DNA of 64,000 nt from Teredinibacter haidensis (GTDB lineage Bacteria > Pseudomonadota > Gammaproteobacteria > Pseudomonadales > Cellvibrionaceae). The notes beneath the pieces were generated by a model that was not told the DNA's origin, ran no database searches, and worked only from the letters and a program-made list of their open reading frames with translations. Position 1 is the first letter of the stretch, and each line of letters starts with the position of its first letter. This document shows positions 38,488-47,603 of the stretch, piece after piece. The stretch lies in NCBI RefSeq assembly GCF_014211975.1, contig NZ_CP060084.1, positions 3,855,001 through 3,919,000 on the forward strand. The letters are read 5' to 3'. The position numbers and the translations under genes are program-made.

Positions 38488-38924
38488 TTGCTCAAAAATT
38501 TTTCCGGCTTCTCCTCACTACTGACAAACGCGTTAGACACAATAAAGCGACTTAAGAAAATATCAATAGTATTTGGATTAGTCATATCGGCTCCTTTTAC
38601 CTTCTATTTTTCTTTAACCGTGAAGTCATCCATCGATGGATCAGATTTAAGCGATCCCGACAGCGGCACTCCCTCAAAGTATGTGTTTTTTTTGGTCAAC
38701 ACCACAGAGTCGTAATCATTGATGAATTTAATCGATTTGTGCGTTCTTGGGGTGCCGGTCCAAATAGAATCGATATAAATAGTGCTTTTCGTGTAGTAAC
38801 ATTTCTAGAAGCTGCTATGTTGAAAGCCGCTGTAGATTCTATAGAACCAGATAGAGACTATGTTAAAGTAAAAGGGCATATGGGGATAATCACCGAAGAT
38901 ACGGAGTTTACTGTAGGTAGATAG
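38488..38924 (+). pseudogene. Possible frameshifted small membrane-protein gene
   Basis: Two frames join across a run of eight T near 38686-38693. The first (from a TTG at 38488) encodes a membrane helix (ISIVFGLVISAPFTFYFSL) and reaches SKYVFF; the second continues as GQHHRVVIIDEFNRFVRSWG and ends TEDTEFTVGR. One base change in the T-run would make a single protein of about 145 residues. It could also be two unrelated frames. No family recognised. Confidence 0.4.
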
Positions 38925-38990
38925 CAAAAATTTCATTTCGAGCAATGTGTAGCGTTAACCATATTGTTAACTCACTGCACAGTCATCCAC

Positions 38991-39026
38991 GCTATCCACG
39001 CTATCCACGCTATCCACGCTATCCAC
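38991..39026. repeat. 9-bp tandem repeat
   Basis: Four exact copies of GCTATCCAC, preceded by a variant (GTCATCCAC), about 60 bases before a small gene. Confidence 0.9.
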
Positions 39027-39088
39027 GCTTGTTAGTGTGCTATTAGCTTTACACTGATTAAATATCATTAATATAAGTTGAGTTGTGC

Positions 39089-39301
39089 ATGAGAGAAAGC
39101 CTTAAGCAGAAAATTATCGATGTCTGTGACGAGAAAATAGAAAAAAAGGGCGAGAACGTAGGTCTTTCGTTCTATGCCTTTTTCGCGAACAGAAACGACG
39201 ATCCTAAATTGCTAATGGAAGCCGCAGAGTGGTGGATTATGACCAATAAGTTGGATCATTTTGAAAAAGCAGTAAAAATCAGGGAAATGGTTAACACTTA
39301 A
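39089..39301 (+). CDS. Conserved-looking small protein of unknown function
   Basis: The product has 70 residues, soluble and helical: RESLKQKIIDVCDEKIEKKG, then FFANRNDDPKLLMEAAEWW and DHFEKAVKIREMV. The balanced composition and the Trp pair suggest a real domain, but I cannot name a family. ATG 39089 is preferred over an upstream TTG. Confidence 0.6.
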   Translation: MRESLKQKIIDVCDEKIEKKGENVGLSFYAFFANRNDDPKLLMEAAEWWIMTNKLDHFEKAVKIREMVNT

Positions 39302-39550
39302 AATTAAATTCGATCCCTATATTCCCAATTTGTACGATCTTCGGTTAACACTGTACTATTTTTGTGTCGCGCCATTAGGCATTAACTTCTCTAAAATTCC
39401 AGCTATAAACTGGCTTAAATTACGCAATGTATTCAAGCTCACCTAGCAATGCCCAGCACCACGCCAAGGGCAGAAAACGCGCTCCGCGGGGCCGACGTTT
39501 CGTTCACCGCGGGGCTTGGGCTTGATCGTGAATAGTCTAATTACTCCTTT

Positions 39551-39907
39551 TTGTTGTTGGCTATATTTTTACTATTTCTGTATCACGCTTCAGTGCCGGG
39601 GATTGACGTGGAGATTATGTTTGGGGGCGTTTTTCTCTTGGTTTTGAGTAAGGCCACTGTGTTTTCCGGTTTAAAATTGTCCGGCGCAAAAATCACTGTG
39701 GCATGTGTTTTCATATCGATTTTGTTTGGCCTTGCTTACGGCATACAATTTACTCGCCGTACTGTCGGGTTTAGCCCTATTATAACGTTCGCTACGGGAG
39801 GTATCGGCTTTTGCTTTGTTTGGCGTCGTCAGCTAACGGGCAGCCTTGTTTTACCTATTATCATTCACAATGTTGCCAATTTATCTGTAGTCTATACGCT
39901 CACATAA
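39551..39907 (+). CDS. Short CPBP-like membrane protein, perhaps a fragment
   Basis: The frame gives 118 residues with three or four membrane helices. The end, RQLTGSLVLPIIIHNVANLS, resembles the last motif of CPBP (CAAX-like) intramembrane proteases (G.l...iiiH...N). The first CPBP motif (EExxxR) is absent and no ATG opens the frame, so this may be the 3' part of a broken gene; the first ATG is at 39616. Confidence 0.45.
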   Translation: MLLAIFLLFLYHASVPGIDVEIMFGGVFLLVLSKATVFSGLKLSGAKITVACVFISILFGLAYGIQFTRRTVGFSPIITFATGGIGFCFVWRRQLTGSLVLPIIIHNVANLSVVYTLT

Positions 39908-40040
39908 CCAGGGCATTCGCCGAGTAATATCTACAGGCGCAGTACTTTGGTTTTATGCTAGCAACCAATTTTTATTGCAATTGATTCACTATGTTCCATT
40001 AATTTTTTCTAAAGCTAATGGAATATAAAGGGGGTATCTA

Positions 40041-40220
40041 ATGTACATAAAATTTGTCATCATTCTTGGCGCGATCGTTTTACTCGCCTGCACGTCTTTT
40101 GCGGCGCTAAACCTCGAAAGCTCCGATACCTGGATAAGCATTTGGGTCCCGTTCGTTATTGCGGGCACAGGTCTTTGCTTATTTGGTGCGATAGCGCACT
40201 TACTTGGCCATAAGAAGTAG
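40041..40220 (+). CDS. Small two-helix membrane protein
   Basis: A 59-codon gene: first helix FVIILGAIVLLACTSFAAL, second VPFVIAGTGLCLFGAIAHLL, ending HKK. GGGGG lies about six bases before the ATG. No family recognised; the length and composition support a real gene. Confidence 0.6.
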   Translation: MYIKFVIILGAIVLLACTSFAALNLESSDTWISIWVPFVIAGTGLCLFGAIAHLLGHKK

Positions 40221-40409
40221 CCACTTTCTTGTTGAAAACGACAGAGCATTTTCCACCAGCTCGCCGGTAGTTGTCGATGGTAAAGGTCGGAAGTATTTCA
40301 ACTATCGACTATACATGCCGTGTGGCTGAATATTATGCGCGCTATTTGCGGGTGATGGCGTTGCTAATCGGCACAGCTAAATCGTTGGATTAACAGAGGA
40401 ATTAAGCAC

Positions 40410-40958
40410 GTGATTGCCTTAGTCGTCATAGATCAGCAAAAGGGCATAGACCACCCAAAGCTGGGTAAGCGTAATAACCCAAATGCCGAAGAGGAAATTC
40501 TGCGTATTCTTGATCTATGGCGAGCTAACAGATGGCCAGTTTTTCACGTAAAGCATCAGTCAAAAGATCGTGATTCGGTCTTTTGGCCGGAGCAAGACGG
40601 GTTTGATGTAAAGAGCGAGTTTCAGCCAATCGAGGGTGAAAAAACAATTGAAAAGTTGGTTCCCTGTGCGTTTACGAACAATACCCTTGCAGCCGAGCTA
40701 CAAGGGCTTGGAATCAGTGAGATAGCGTTGGTCGGCGTTGCCACCAATAATTCAGTAGAGGCCACCGCCAGAACGGGCGGGAACCTGGGTTATAGGGTTT
40801 ATGTTATCGAAAATGCGTGCTTTACCTTTGCTAAACCAGATTATTTCGGTGTAGATCGAACCGCTCAGGAGGTGCATGCAATGTCACTGGCAAACCTTAA
40901 TGGCGAGTATGCATCGGTAATTGATAGCTCCCAGTTGGTCAGAATGGTAACCGCGTAA
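40410..40958 (+). CDS. Isochorismatase-like cysteine-hydrolase family protein
   Basis: The product has 182 residues with the isochorismatase fold marks: VVIDQQKG (catalytic Asp), a Lys in the IEKLV region, and ALVGVATNNSVEATAR. In active nicotinamidases and isochorismatases the last motif carries a Cys, here Ser, so activity is uncertain or the gene belongs to a Ser subgroup. Start GTG 40410 is backed by GAGGAA about eight bases upstream. No metabolic neighbours identify a substrate. Confidence 0.85.
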   Translation: MIALVVIDQQKGIDHPKLGKRNNPNAEEEILRILDLWRANRWPVFHVKHQSKDRDSVFWPEQDGFDVKSEFQPIEGEKTIEKLVPCAFTNNTLAAELQGLGISEIALVGVATNNSVEATARTGGNLGYRVYVIENACFTFAKPDYFGVDRTAQEVHAMSLANLNGEYASVIDSSQLVRMVTA

Positions 40959-41044
40959 AATTTCCCGCTATACCGCAACGCTCTCTGTTTAGCCGCGACA
41001 ACCTTTAACGGTATTCCCATATTCTACCAAATCCAATACCGAAA

Positions 41045-41115
41045 GCCCGCCCCTATGAAGCACACCACCGCTATAGATGCCCGGTTATTGTATTTGCGCT
41101 AGATCGACCTTAAGG
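41045..41115 (+). repeat. Dispersed intergenic repeat, copy C
   Basis: Shares CCACCGCTATAGA, TTATTGTATTTGC and ACCTTAAGGTGT with copy B at 27283. It lies about 130 bases before the SIMPL gene. Confidence 0.55.
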
Positions 41116-41244
41116 TGTTTAATTCGATACAGCTAAGGCGCTGACATTTTTCAATAGACAAGTAATCTAGCCGTCACAGCTGTACGCAAAGCTATGCTTG
41201 CTAGGTAAAACAAAAATCGAAAACTATTAGAGGAAGAACATAGA

Positions 41245-42024
41245 ATGTTTAGGTACTGGATTGTTGTTACTTTTATGCTATTCACTGCGATCGTTCAAGC
41301 AAATCCGCTTCCCGATAAGCCTCATATTTATGTGGAAGGTAGCGCTGAAATTGATGTAATGCCAGATCTTGCAACTTTCGTCGTTTACCTGGAAAGCGTT
41401 GGCGTAAACGCTGAAAAGCCCAAGAGCGATATCGATAAGAAGTCTGTAGCACTTATTACGCTATGTAAAAAATTGGGCATTGACGTTGCCGATGTAGCCG
41501 CGAGCGGTATTCGAATACATAAACAATATGAGTATGAAGAGAAATTTCGCAAAGAAGTTTACGTAGGGGTTAACGTATCAAGATCTGTAGAGATCACCCT
41601 AAAGGATATTTCAAAATACAAAACAGTCATGCACGAATTGGTCACTTCGAATATTTCAGCGAATATAAGCACTTCGCTAAGCCTAAGCAACGCAAAATTA
41701 TTTACAGATAAGGCGTTATCGTCGGCGTTAATAGATGCAACGGAGCGGGCACAAGCTATCGCGTCTTTACAGAATGTAAAACTTGGCAAAGTCTATTCTG
41801 TGAGTGAATTCAACCTTCGCCAGCCCGAACGTTACTTGCTTAGAGCATCGAGGCAGATCCAAGGGCAGTCTAGCGCAGCAATACGAGCAGAGGATATTGG
41901 CTCTTTTTCTGATCAGGATTCGTTCAATTCTTCGCAGAGAGTCGCGGGTAAAACAGTTGATCCATTTGATGCCGGTAGTATGAAAGCTATTGCGCAAGTT
42001 TACGTGGTTTTCCTGGTGAAATAG
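41245..42024 (+). CDS. SIMPL domain (DUF541) periplasmic protein
   Basis: The product has 259 residues with a signal peptide (about 1-19, ending VQA). The start of the mature part, IYVEGSAEIDVMPDLATF, is the SIMPL hallmark (GxGxxxxxPDxA), and the end SMKAIAQVYVVFLV is the family's last strand. Function is unclear; relatives (for example YggE) are linked to oxidative stress. AGAGGAAGAA lies upstream of the ATG. Confidence 0.88.
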   Translation: MFRYWIVVTFMLFTAIVQANPLPDKPHIYVEGSAEIDVMPDLATFVVYLESVGVNAEKPKSDIDKKSVALITLCKKLGIDVADVAASGIRIHKQYEYEEKFRKEVYVGVNVSRSVEITLKDISKYKTVMHELVTSNISANISTSLSLSNAKLFTDKALSSALIDATERAQAIASLQNVKLGKVYSVSEFNLRQPERYLLRASRQIQGQSSAAIRAEDIGSFSDQDSFNSSQRVAGKTVDPFDAGSMKAIAQVYVVFLVK

Positions 42025-42178
42025 CTGCTACCCGAGCTCCGGCTTGGGTGATACCCAAAACCCCAATAGATTAACTGACAAATGCGTTATTCAAACATTA
42101 AGAAACCATGCTTTCTGAATTTACCACACCATAAAATGGTTAAAGTTTAATTGCATAAAAAAAACTATAGGATTTAGA

Positions 42179-42643
42179 ATGGAAGACACAAATACGATTT
42201 ATACGGCTCCGGATAGTAATTTAAAAACTGAAGAGCAAGAAATAGACGATGTTTTTCCCGCTTCGGCTGGGCTACGGTTGGCCAATATGTTCATTGACTA
42301 TATAGCTTATTTGGCCTTGATGTTTGTTTTCGCCATATTAGCCGGTACTCTGTTTGGAGCACCTGCCGTGAACGCCATCGAAAAAGTGCCAGAATTTCTA
42401 TTGGGCTTACCCATTTACCTGCTGTATTACTTGATTCTGGAATCCACTACCTCTAGAACCTTAGGGAAATTGATCACAGGAACCAAGGTGGTAAATCAAC
42501 AGGGTTTGACACCGTCTTTCGTCCAGATAGTTGGGCGCACGTTCTGCCGCTTGATCCCATTTGAAATTTTTTCTTTTTTGGGTGACGAGACGGTCGGTTG
42601 GCACGATAGCTTCTCAAAAACACGGGTGGTTAAATGCCGGTAG
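42179..42643 (+). CDS. RDD family membrane protein
   Basis: The product has 154 residues. An N-terminal soluble part precedes ASAGLRLANMFIDYIAYL (the R-D-D-like first helix), two further hydrophobic stretches, SRTLGKLITGTKVV and the closing RTFCRLIPFE. RDD proteins are small multi-helix inner-membrane proteins, some implicated in ion exchange. No operon partner is evident. Confidence 0.9.
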   Translation: MEDTNTIYTAPDSNLKTEEQEIDDVFPASAGLRLANMFIDYIAYLALMFVFAILAGTLFGAPAVNAIEKVPEFLLGLPIYLLYYLILESTTSRTLGKLITGTKVVNQQGLTPSFVQIVGRTFCRLIPFEIFSFLGDETVGWHDSFSKTRVVKCR

Positions 42644-43016
42644 CTTTCCATAAAGTGCTGCATTAAGAAAGCGGATGGCCGTTAGCAGAAACTGCAGCGA
42701 AACGCAGCCCGACCATACCCCGCCGTCGCGTGGTTACTATTGTAATTTCAGCGCATTAAAAAATGGATGGATTGCTCATTCGTTGAGACCTGCAATATTA
42801 CCAACCAAGCTTTCCCTTATCTGTACGCTGACGGTGAAAAGCCCATTATACCTTTGCTAGAAAGAGAGTAAGCATCTATATTCTATGCTTGGATTAATTC
42901 TAAGTTGAAATTCTTTAGCCACCATTCCTGGTGATTCGAGGGTGAACACATGTCAACTCCCATACTAGAGCTGAATCAAACAAATCAAGCGAGCATGGGA
43001 AAAATAAGGTCAATCA
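42644..43016. other. Intergenic interval
   Basis: About 370 bases before the broken barrel gene. No gene is supported. Confidence 0.35.
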
Positions 43017-43547
43017 TGAAGTCACGCCTACAAAATGTTCTAATTTGTATTTTGCACCAAAGCCTACGGAGATATTCTCAATTCCAAATCGTATGTGGGA
43101 ATTAACTTAGCGGAGCTAAATTACCAGCATGTGGGCATGGATGAATTATCTTTGTCTTCAGCATATGCAAGATTTGGTGCTTCCTTTGGTAAATATGCCG
43201 CACTGGAGTGGCGGCTTGGTTCCGGGCTTGAGGGCGACAATCAAAATATATATGGGTATCGAGTCAAACAAGAGGCTGATATCTACTACGGTGCCTACTT
43301 TATTGGGGGAGTACCCATCTCAAAAACCCTCTACCCATATATTCTTTTAGGATATACACAGTGTGATCTTAAGGTAAGTATAGATACAGACGCGATCAAG
43401 TTAGATTATTCCGATATCACTTTGGGCATTGGGCTAAATGTAACGCTGCAACAGAACCTTGTATTAAATGCTGAATATACGAGATACATTTACACTGATG
43501 AGTTTGAGTTGACTGCGCCGTCTATTGGACTAACGTATTTCTACTAG
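43017..43547 (+). pseudogene. Outer-membrane beta-barrel protein, 5' frameshift
   Basis: From 43095 the frame encodes 150 residues of an outer-membrane barrel (GINLAELNYQHVGMDELSLS, ALEWRLGSGLEG, YYGAYFIGGVPISKTLYPY, ending SIGLTYFY). It lacks a signal peptide. A signal-like start (ATG 43017, MKSRLQNVLICIL) lies just upstream in another frame, and one indel near 43055 would give a plausible cleavage before DILNSKSYVG. Either the gene is broken or the sequence holds an error. Confidence 0.6.
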
Positions 43548-43571
43548 AGGTTATAAGAGTAAGTGTATATT

Positions 43572-43605
43572 TGGAAGGTAAAGCCGAAACCGACTTTACC
43601 TTCCA
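43572..43605. terminator. Hairpin between convergent genes
   Basis: Perfect 12-bp stem TGGAAGGTAAAG/CTTTACCTTCCA with a ten-base loop, between the barrel gene and the leftward metallo-beta-lactamase gene. No T-run, so likely a bidirectional rho-assisted or weak terminator. Confidence 0.6.
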
Positions 43606-43614
43606 TTAACAGCG

Positions 43615-44745
43615 TTACAGTGCTTCTGCCTGTGTCAGTGTTTGCTTCACAGTGCCAGCATCCTCTTCCCACCAGGCCAGGGTGGTGGGAATATTATTGA
43701 GCGTAATGACCTGCCCCATTATCGGGGTCAGCAGGGATACACCCCCTTGTTTCGCCAGCGCGCTTATTCGTTGCAATGGCTCGTACCAGCTGTGAAAGGC
43801 GAGATCAAATGTGCCGTTGTGTATTGGCATCATGTGCGCTCCGCCTAGATCTTTATGGGCCTGCAAGCTTTGCTCTGGTGTCATGTGTATGCTCGACCAG
43901 TCTTTATCGTAAGCGCCCGCTTCGATCATTGTTAATGCGAATGGGCCAAACCGTTCGCCAATATCTTTAAAGCCGGAAAAATAACCTGAATCGCCACTAA
44001 AAAACAATGTGTTGTCGGGCGTTTCAATAACGTAGGACGCCCACAAAGTTTTATTTTTGTCTAACATGTTGCGGCCAGAGAAATGCTGCGCGGGCGTGGC
44101 GGTGATTTGTATGTTTTGAATCTTGGCCGATTCCCACCAGTCCAATACCTGAATATTTTCGGCAGGAACTTTCCATTTGAGCAGGTGCCTGTCAACGCCC
44201 ATAGGCACAATAAAGTGTTTTACCGATCGCGCGAGCGACTTAATGCTTGCTTCATCCAAATGGTCGTAGTGATCATGGGAAATCAATACGCCGTCAATAT
44301 CGGGCAAATCTTCAAGTGAGATGGGAGTGGGGTGAAAACGTTTGGGCCCTAGAAAGCTGAAAGGCGACGCGCGTTCGCTAAAGACCGGATCAATCAACCA
44401 CTTCTTACCGCCAATGTTCAAGAACACACTAGAATGCCCCAAGCGTATAACGGTATCGGAATCTTTCGGCAGTTGCTCCAGATGCTCTGCGCTGAGAATA
44501 CTAAGCGGAATTTTCTGCCGCGGTGCGACATCTACACGCTTTTCGGTCACGTATCGAAAGAGTATCGGAAATAGTTTTCCATTTTCGGCAAAATTCGGAT
44601 CTGTGTTCTTAAAGCCGTCTCCGGCGTTATAGTGCGCCGCGCGAGAATACTCTGCGCCAGCGGCTTCTTCCGAAGAAGCGGTTACCATTTTCACCACGAG
44701 GCCACCTATCAATAAAAGGGGTAGAACTGTTAAAAGTCGTTTCAT
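43615..44745 (-). CDS. Membrane-anchored metallo-beta-lactamase (UlaG/NAPE-PLD-like)
   Basis: The product has 376 residues. An N-terminal hydrophobic segment (LLTVLPLLLIGGLVV) suggests export or anchoring. The fold is of the L-ascorbate-6-phosphate lactonase/NAPE-PLD type: RLGHSSVFLN, LIDPVFSERASPF, LISHDHYDHLD (HxHxDH metal site intact), FFSGDSGY and PIHNGTFDL. These enzymes hydrolyse phosphodiester or lactone bonds. ATG 44745 was chosen because the signal-like segment follows it at once. It is divergent from a TetR gene with two operator-like sites between them, so it is probably controlled by that repressor. Confidence 0.9.
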   Translation of the reverse strand: MKRLLTVLPLLLIGGLVVKMVTASSEEAAGAEYSRAAHYNAGDGFKNTDPNFAENGKLFPILFRYVTEKRVDVAPRQKIPLSILSAEHLEQLPKDSDTVIRLGHSSVFLNIGGKKWLIDPVFSERASPFSFLGPKRFHPTPISLEDLPDIDGVLISHDHYDHLDEASIKSLARSVKHFIVPMGVDRHLLKWKVPAENIQVLDWWESAKIQNIQITATPAQHFSGRNMLDKNKTLWASYVIETPDNTLFFSGDSGYFSGFKDIGERFGPFALTMIEAGAYDKDWSSIHMTPEQSLQAHKDLGGAHMMPIHNGTFDLAFHSWYEPLQRISALAKQGGVSLLTPIMGQVITLNNIPTTLAWWEEDAGTVKQTLTQAEAL

Positions 44746-44758
44746 ATCTGCAACACAA

Positions 44759-44816
44759 GTAAACTGTACGGTGTAGTTTACCGGCTTTCTTTGAAAAGTA
44801 AACTGATCAGTGTAAA
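44759..44816. promoter_or_regulatory. Two TetR-type operator-like sites
   Basis: Site 1 (44759-44781) is GTAAACT-N9-AGTTTAC; site 2 (44798-44816) is GTAAACTGATCAGTGTAAA. Both share GTAAACTG-nn-C-n-GTGTA and lie between the divergent metallo-beta-lactamase and TetR genes, probably over both promoters. Confidence 0.65.
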
Positions 44817-44844
44817 ATTGCCACAAATTTAATGAAGTCTAAAA

Positions 44845-45468
44845 ATGAACAAGCCCTGCATTGTGAAAAGAATCCTGACCCGCTCCGAGCAAAAGCGCGC
44901 AGCCATTGTGAATGCGGCGATGCTAGAGTTTCAAACTCGAGGTTTCCAGGCGAGTAATATGGACGATATCGCGCTGCGTGCGGAAGTTTCAAAGCGCACT
45001 GTTTACAACCACTTTCCCAGCAAAGACGCTTTGTTTGGAGCCATCATGGAAAAGATGGTTGAAATGTTACGCGACTTTGAGCATGTCCCGTTCTCTGCAG
45101 AAACTCCGCTGGAGCAACAGTTGCGACAATTGGTTTCCAATGAAATTTCATTGCTGCAAGCAGAAGGCTTTATCTCGTTAGCGCGGATGATTTTTGCGGA
45201 GACCATCCACTCGCCCAACTTGATTCAAACGGCGCTGCAGACATTCAACAAGCAGGAATCGCCAATCGCCAATTGGTTTAACGCGGCGGTAAAAGCAGGC
45301 GCACTTAAAGCGGAGCATCCCGATATTCTGGTGACTCAATTCACCGCTGTGATTAAATCGTTTTGTTTTTGGCCGCAGCTAATTGAAGGCGCTGCCTTTC
45401 CGGACAAAGAAAAAATTGCCTTGGTCTCTGATACGGTGGTGCAGATGATGTTGAAGCAGTACAGCTAA
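44845..45468 (+). CDS. TetR family transcriptional repressor
   Basis: The product has 207 residues. The N-terminal helix-turn-helix is clear: AIVNAAMLEFQTRGFQASNM, then DDIALRAEVSKRTVYNHFPS. The C-terminal ligand domain (AEGFISLARMIFAE...) resembles the AefR/TetR_C group. It probably represses itself and the divergent metallo-beta-lactamase gene through the twin sites at 44759-44816. The ligand is unknown. Confidence 0.92.
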   Translation: MNKPCIVKRILTRSEQKRAAIVNAAMLEFQTRGFQASNMDDIALRAEVSKRTVYNHFPSKDALFGAIMEKMVEMLRDFEHVPFSAETPLEQQLRQLVSNEISLLQAEGFISLARMIFAETIHSPNLIQTALQTFNKQESPIANWFNAAVKAGALKAEHPDILVTQFTAVIKSFCFWPQLIEGAAFPDKEKIALVSDTVVQMMLKQYS

Positions 45469-45491
45469 GCGATAGCTCGGGCGGGTAGGAT

Positions 45492-45531
45492 TTGCCAACA
45501 ATCTGGCCCGAAAAGGCCAGATTGTTGGCAA
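45492..45531. terminator. Long perfect hairpin between convergent genes
   Basis: A 17-bp perfect stem (45492-45508 with 45515-45531) and a six-base loop (CGAAAA). It separates the TetR gene from the leftward gene at 45547. No T-run. Confidence 0.7.
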
Positions 45532-45546
45532 GTTAGAGCAGGGAGC

Positions 45547-46713
45547 TTACTTTAGTTCCCAGTGTCCTTTCTGGTTTTCAAGTACATGCATGCGCCCTTG
45601 ATCCAACAATTGAACGCTGTACACCTCGTAGGGCGCTTTAAGACCAGACGCGGCCAATTGTGCTGGGTCGATTGCAACGTTCATTTCACGTGCACCAGCC
45701 TCCAGCCACTCGGCCTGATAGCTCAGCATTACGGGCTTTTGCTCGCCATCATAGTCCACACCATAGATCAGTGCGCGCGCCTCGTAACGACCGGACATTT
45801 CCACATTCAGCGCCAATGTTAAGCTGTTGGCGCCAGCTTCAACATCGACAAGATCAGCCGACTGCTGATAGATATCCGCAGCCACAACAGCAATACGCTC
45901 TACCGGTTCTTGGCGGGCATTAAGAACGGTTGAATGGACTTCAACCTGCCAAAGTTCACCCCGTGTGGAGCTTACATCGACATCGATAGGCCATGCCGTT
46001 TTAAAGCGACCATCGCGCATTTTGCCAGGCACCGCGTAACGCTTGCCTTTCGGTGATACCAGCACGGCAGACATGGACTCGACCGAGGATTTCTGCTCTG
46101 AGCTGACTTGAGCATCGATAGTCAGTGCTTCTGAACGCGCAAAACGAGTTTTGGGTGCGCTCACATTCAGCTCAATATCACTGTTTTTATCAAGTACATA
46201 AACCACAAACTCCTGGTCCTTGGCGGCATTACCATTCGCGCGCAAGTTAAAACGTCCACGCCCCATGTCGGGAGGAACGCGCATGGCATGTGCACGGCCA
46301 TAGAGTTCTGGATGGCTTTCACGCAAGCCCTCGGTTTTACGATGCAATGCAATGGAGTCATCATCAACATTGCGGCGCTGTTTGCCGTTAGACAAGGTCA
46401 TGCCCAGCGGTACCTTCTTTTGCAGAACGCGCTTACCCTTTTTAACACCATCGAGTGGTGATAGCTGAATCACCGCGTTATCTGCATCCAAGGTTAAATC
46501 GATACCTTTATTCAGCTGGTCTCCGGTAACCTTGCGGAAAAAGACACGGCTGCTACGCTGCACAGCTACATCCTCCAGATTAACTTTGGTATCAGGCTCC
46601 AGTTGCTGAACAAAAGTTACTTTTTCGCGGCTGGTTTTACCAACACTTTCACCGAAAGAATCCGACGCGAACCCCAAAACTACAAATATCAAACATACAT
46701 TGATCAATTTCAT
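45547..46713 (-). CDS. Secreted DUF4785-like protein
   Basis: The product has 388 residues with a signal peptide (about 1-21). It lacks enzyme motifs; the later part is made of beta-rich Ig-like stretches (ELNVSAPKTRF, VSSEQKSSVESMSAVLVSPK, SGRYEARALIYGVDYDG). The layout resembles DUF4785 proteins. It follows the secreted hydrolase gene by 11 bases, so the two are probably made together, perhaps as enzyme and chaperone or partner. Family assignment is tentative. Confidence 0.65.
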   Translation of the reverse strand: MKLINVCLIFVVLGFASDSFGESVGKTSREKVTFVQQLEPDTKVNLEDVAVQRSSRVFFRKVTGDQLNKGIDLTLDADNAVIQLSPLDGVKKGKRVLQKKVPLGMTLSNGKQRRNVDDDSIALHRKTEGLRESHPELYGRAHAMRVPPDMGRGRFNLRANGNAAKDQEFVVYVLDKNSDIELNVSAPKTRFARSEALTIDAQVSSEQKSSVESMSAVLVSPKGKRYAVPGKMRDGRFKTAWPIDVDVSSTRGELWQVEVHSTVLNARQEPVERIAVVAADIYQQSADLVDVEAGANSLTLALNVEMSGRYEARALIYGVDYDGEQKPVMLSYQAEWLEAGAREMNVAIDPAQLAASGLKAPYEVYSVQLLDQGRMHVLENQKGHWELK

Positions 46714-46724
46714 GGCAGTTCACC

Positions 46725-47591
46725 TTAAATGTCGTTTCTTAGAATAACGTCTAAATTAAAACACTTGCGTCGGCTTTGGTTATGACTCAGAGGCTCTCCG
46801 CCCTTCGTCTTACTGGTATCGTTAAACCATAAGCTGCCGGCAGCCTTTTGCGACGAACAATTAATAAATCCATCGGAGCAATTGTCCAGCCAGGCTTGGG
46901 TTATCTCCAAACCGAGGTTTTGGGTGTAGCCACCACAATAGCTGTCTGAATCCCAAATGGCCGTTTCTACATCAGTACCGACAATACTCCAAAAACCAAC
47001 CGGTAACGATGGACGACCAGAGGTACCCAGCAGCCAATTTTCGTTGTAATGAGCCATCCAGCTGGTTTGCTGCATGCGAACGGCATCACTCTGATATCCC
47101 ATCAACCAACCCACAGCGGCCTCGAACTCATTACCCGCCATTACGGCGTCGGCCAGAGGCGTACCGGCACTGGTTGCAGCAATAACATTGACCCAGCGAG
47201 TGTTGTTAATAATGGTAGGGTAGCGGCTATCTTCGGTAGGGTTGGATAAAATCCAACGCATCACGTTTCCACCATTCGAATGGGTGATAATTACCAGGTC
47301 GTCGATATTTTTAGAGGTAATGAAATTATATAATTGTGTCGCCAAACAACCCGAAGCGGCGCTCGTCCACATGTATTGCTCGAAATCACAATTTACAACC
47401 AGCATATTATTTTGGTTGCTCAAACCCTGACGAATCGATTCCACCATATCCGATTGCCAGTAATCATTATAAGCATCCGTTTGGGCGCCTGTTCCGTGTA
47501 CCAGTGCAACACCGGTTACCGCGAAAGCGTGTGTCGATAAACACAACGACAGCACCATACCAATCAAACTCAATTTTGATCTAGTTAGCAT
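46725..47591 (-). CDS. Secreted alpha/beta-hydrolase (lipase-like)
   Basis: The product has 288 residues with a signal peptide ending CLSTHAFA. The mature start GVALVHGTGAQTDAY carries the oxyanion HG motif; VIITHSNGGNVMRW holds the nucleophile Ser (HSNGG). Several Cys may form disulfides, as in secreted enzymes. ATG 47591 is preferred: AAGGTGAT lies eight bases upstream; a GTG at 47603 is also in frame. Substrate unknown; an esterase or lipase is likely. Confidence 0.82.
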   Translation of the reverse strand: MLTRSKLSLIGMVLSLCLSTHAFAVTGVALVHGTGAQTDAYNDYWQSDMVESIRQGLSNQNNMLVVNCDFEQYMWTSAASGCLATQLYNFITSKNIDDLVIITHSNGGNVMRWILSNPTEDSRYPTIINNTRWVNVIAATSAGTPLADAVMAGNEFEAAVGWLMGYQSDAVRMQQTSWMAHYNENWLLGTSGRPSLPVGFWSIVGTDVETAIWDSDSYCGGYTQNLGLEITQAWLDNCSDGFINCSSQKAAGSLWFNDTSKTKGGEPLSHNQSRRKCFNLDVILRNDI

Positions 47592-47603
47592 AGCTTTAAT
47601 CAC

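Noticed and set aside
38982..39030. The 9-bp tandem repeat considered as iterons of a replication origin.
   Set aside because: No initiator gene, DnaA boxes or AT-rich unwinding region with it; units are few and short.
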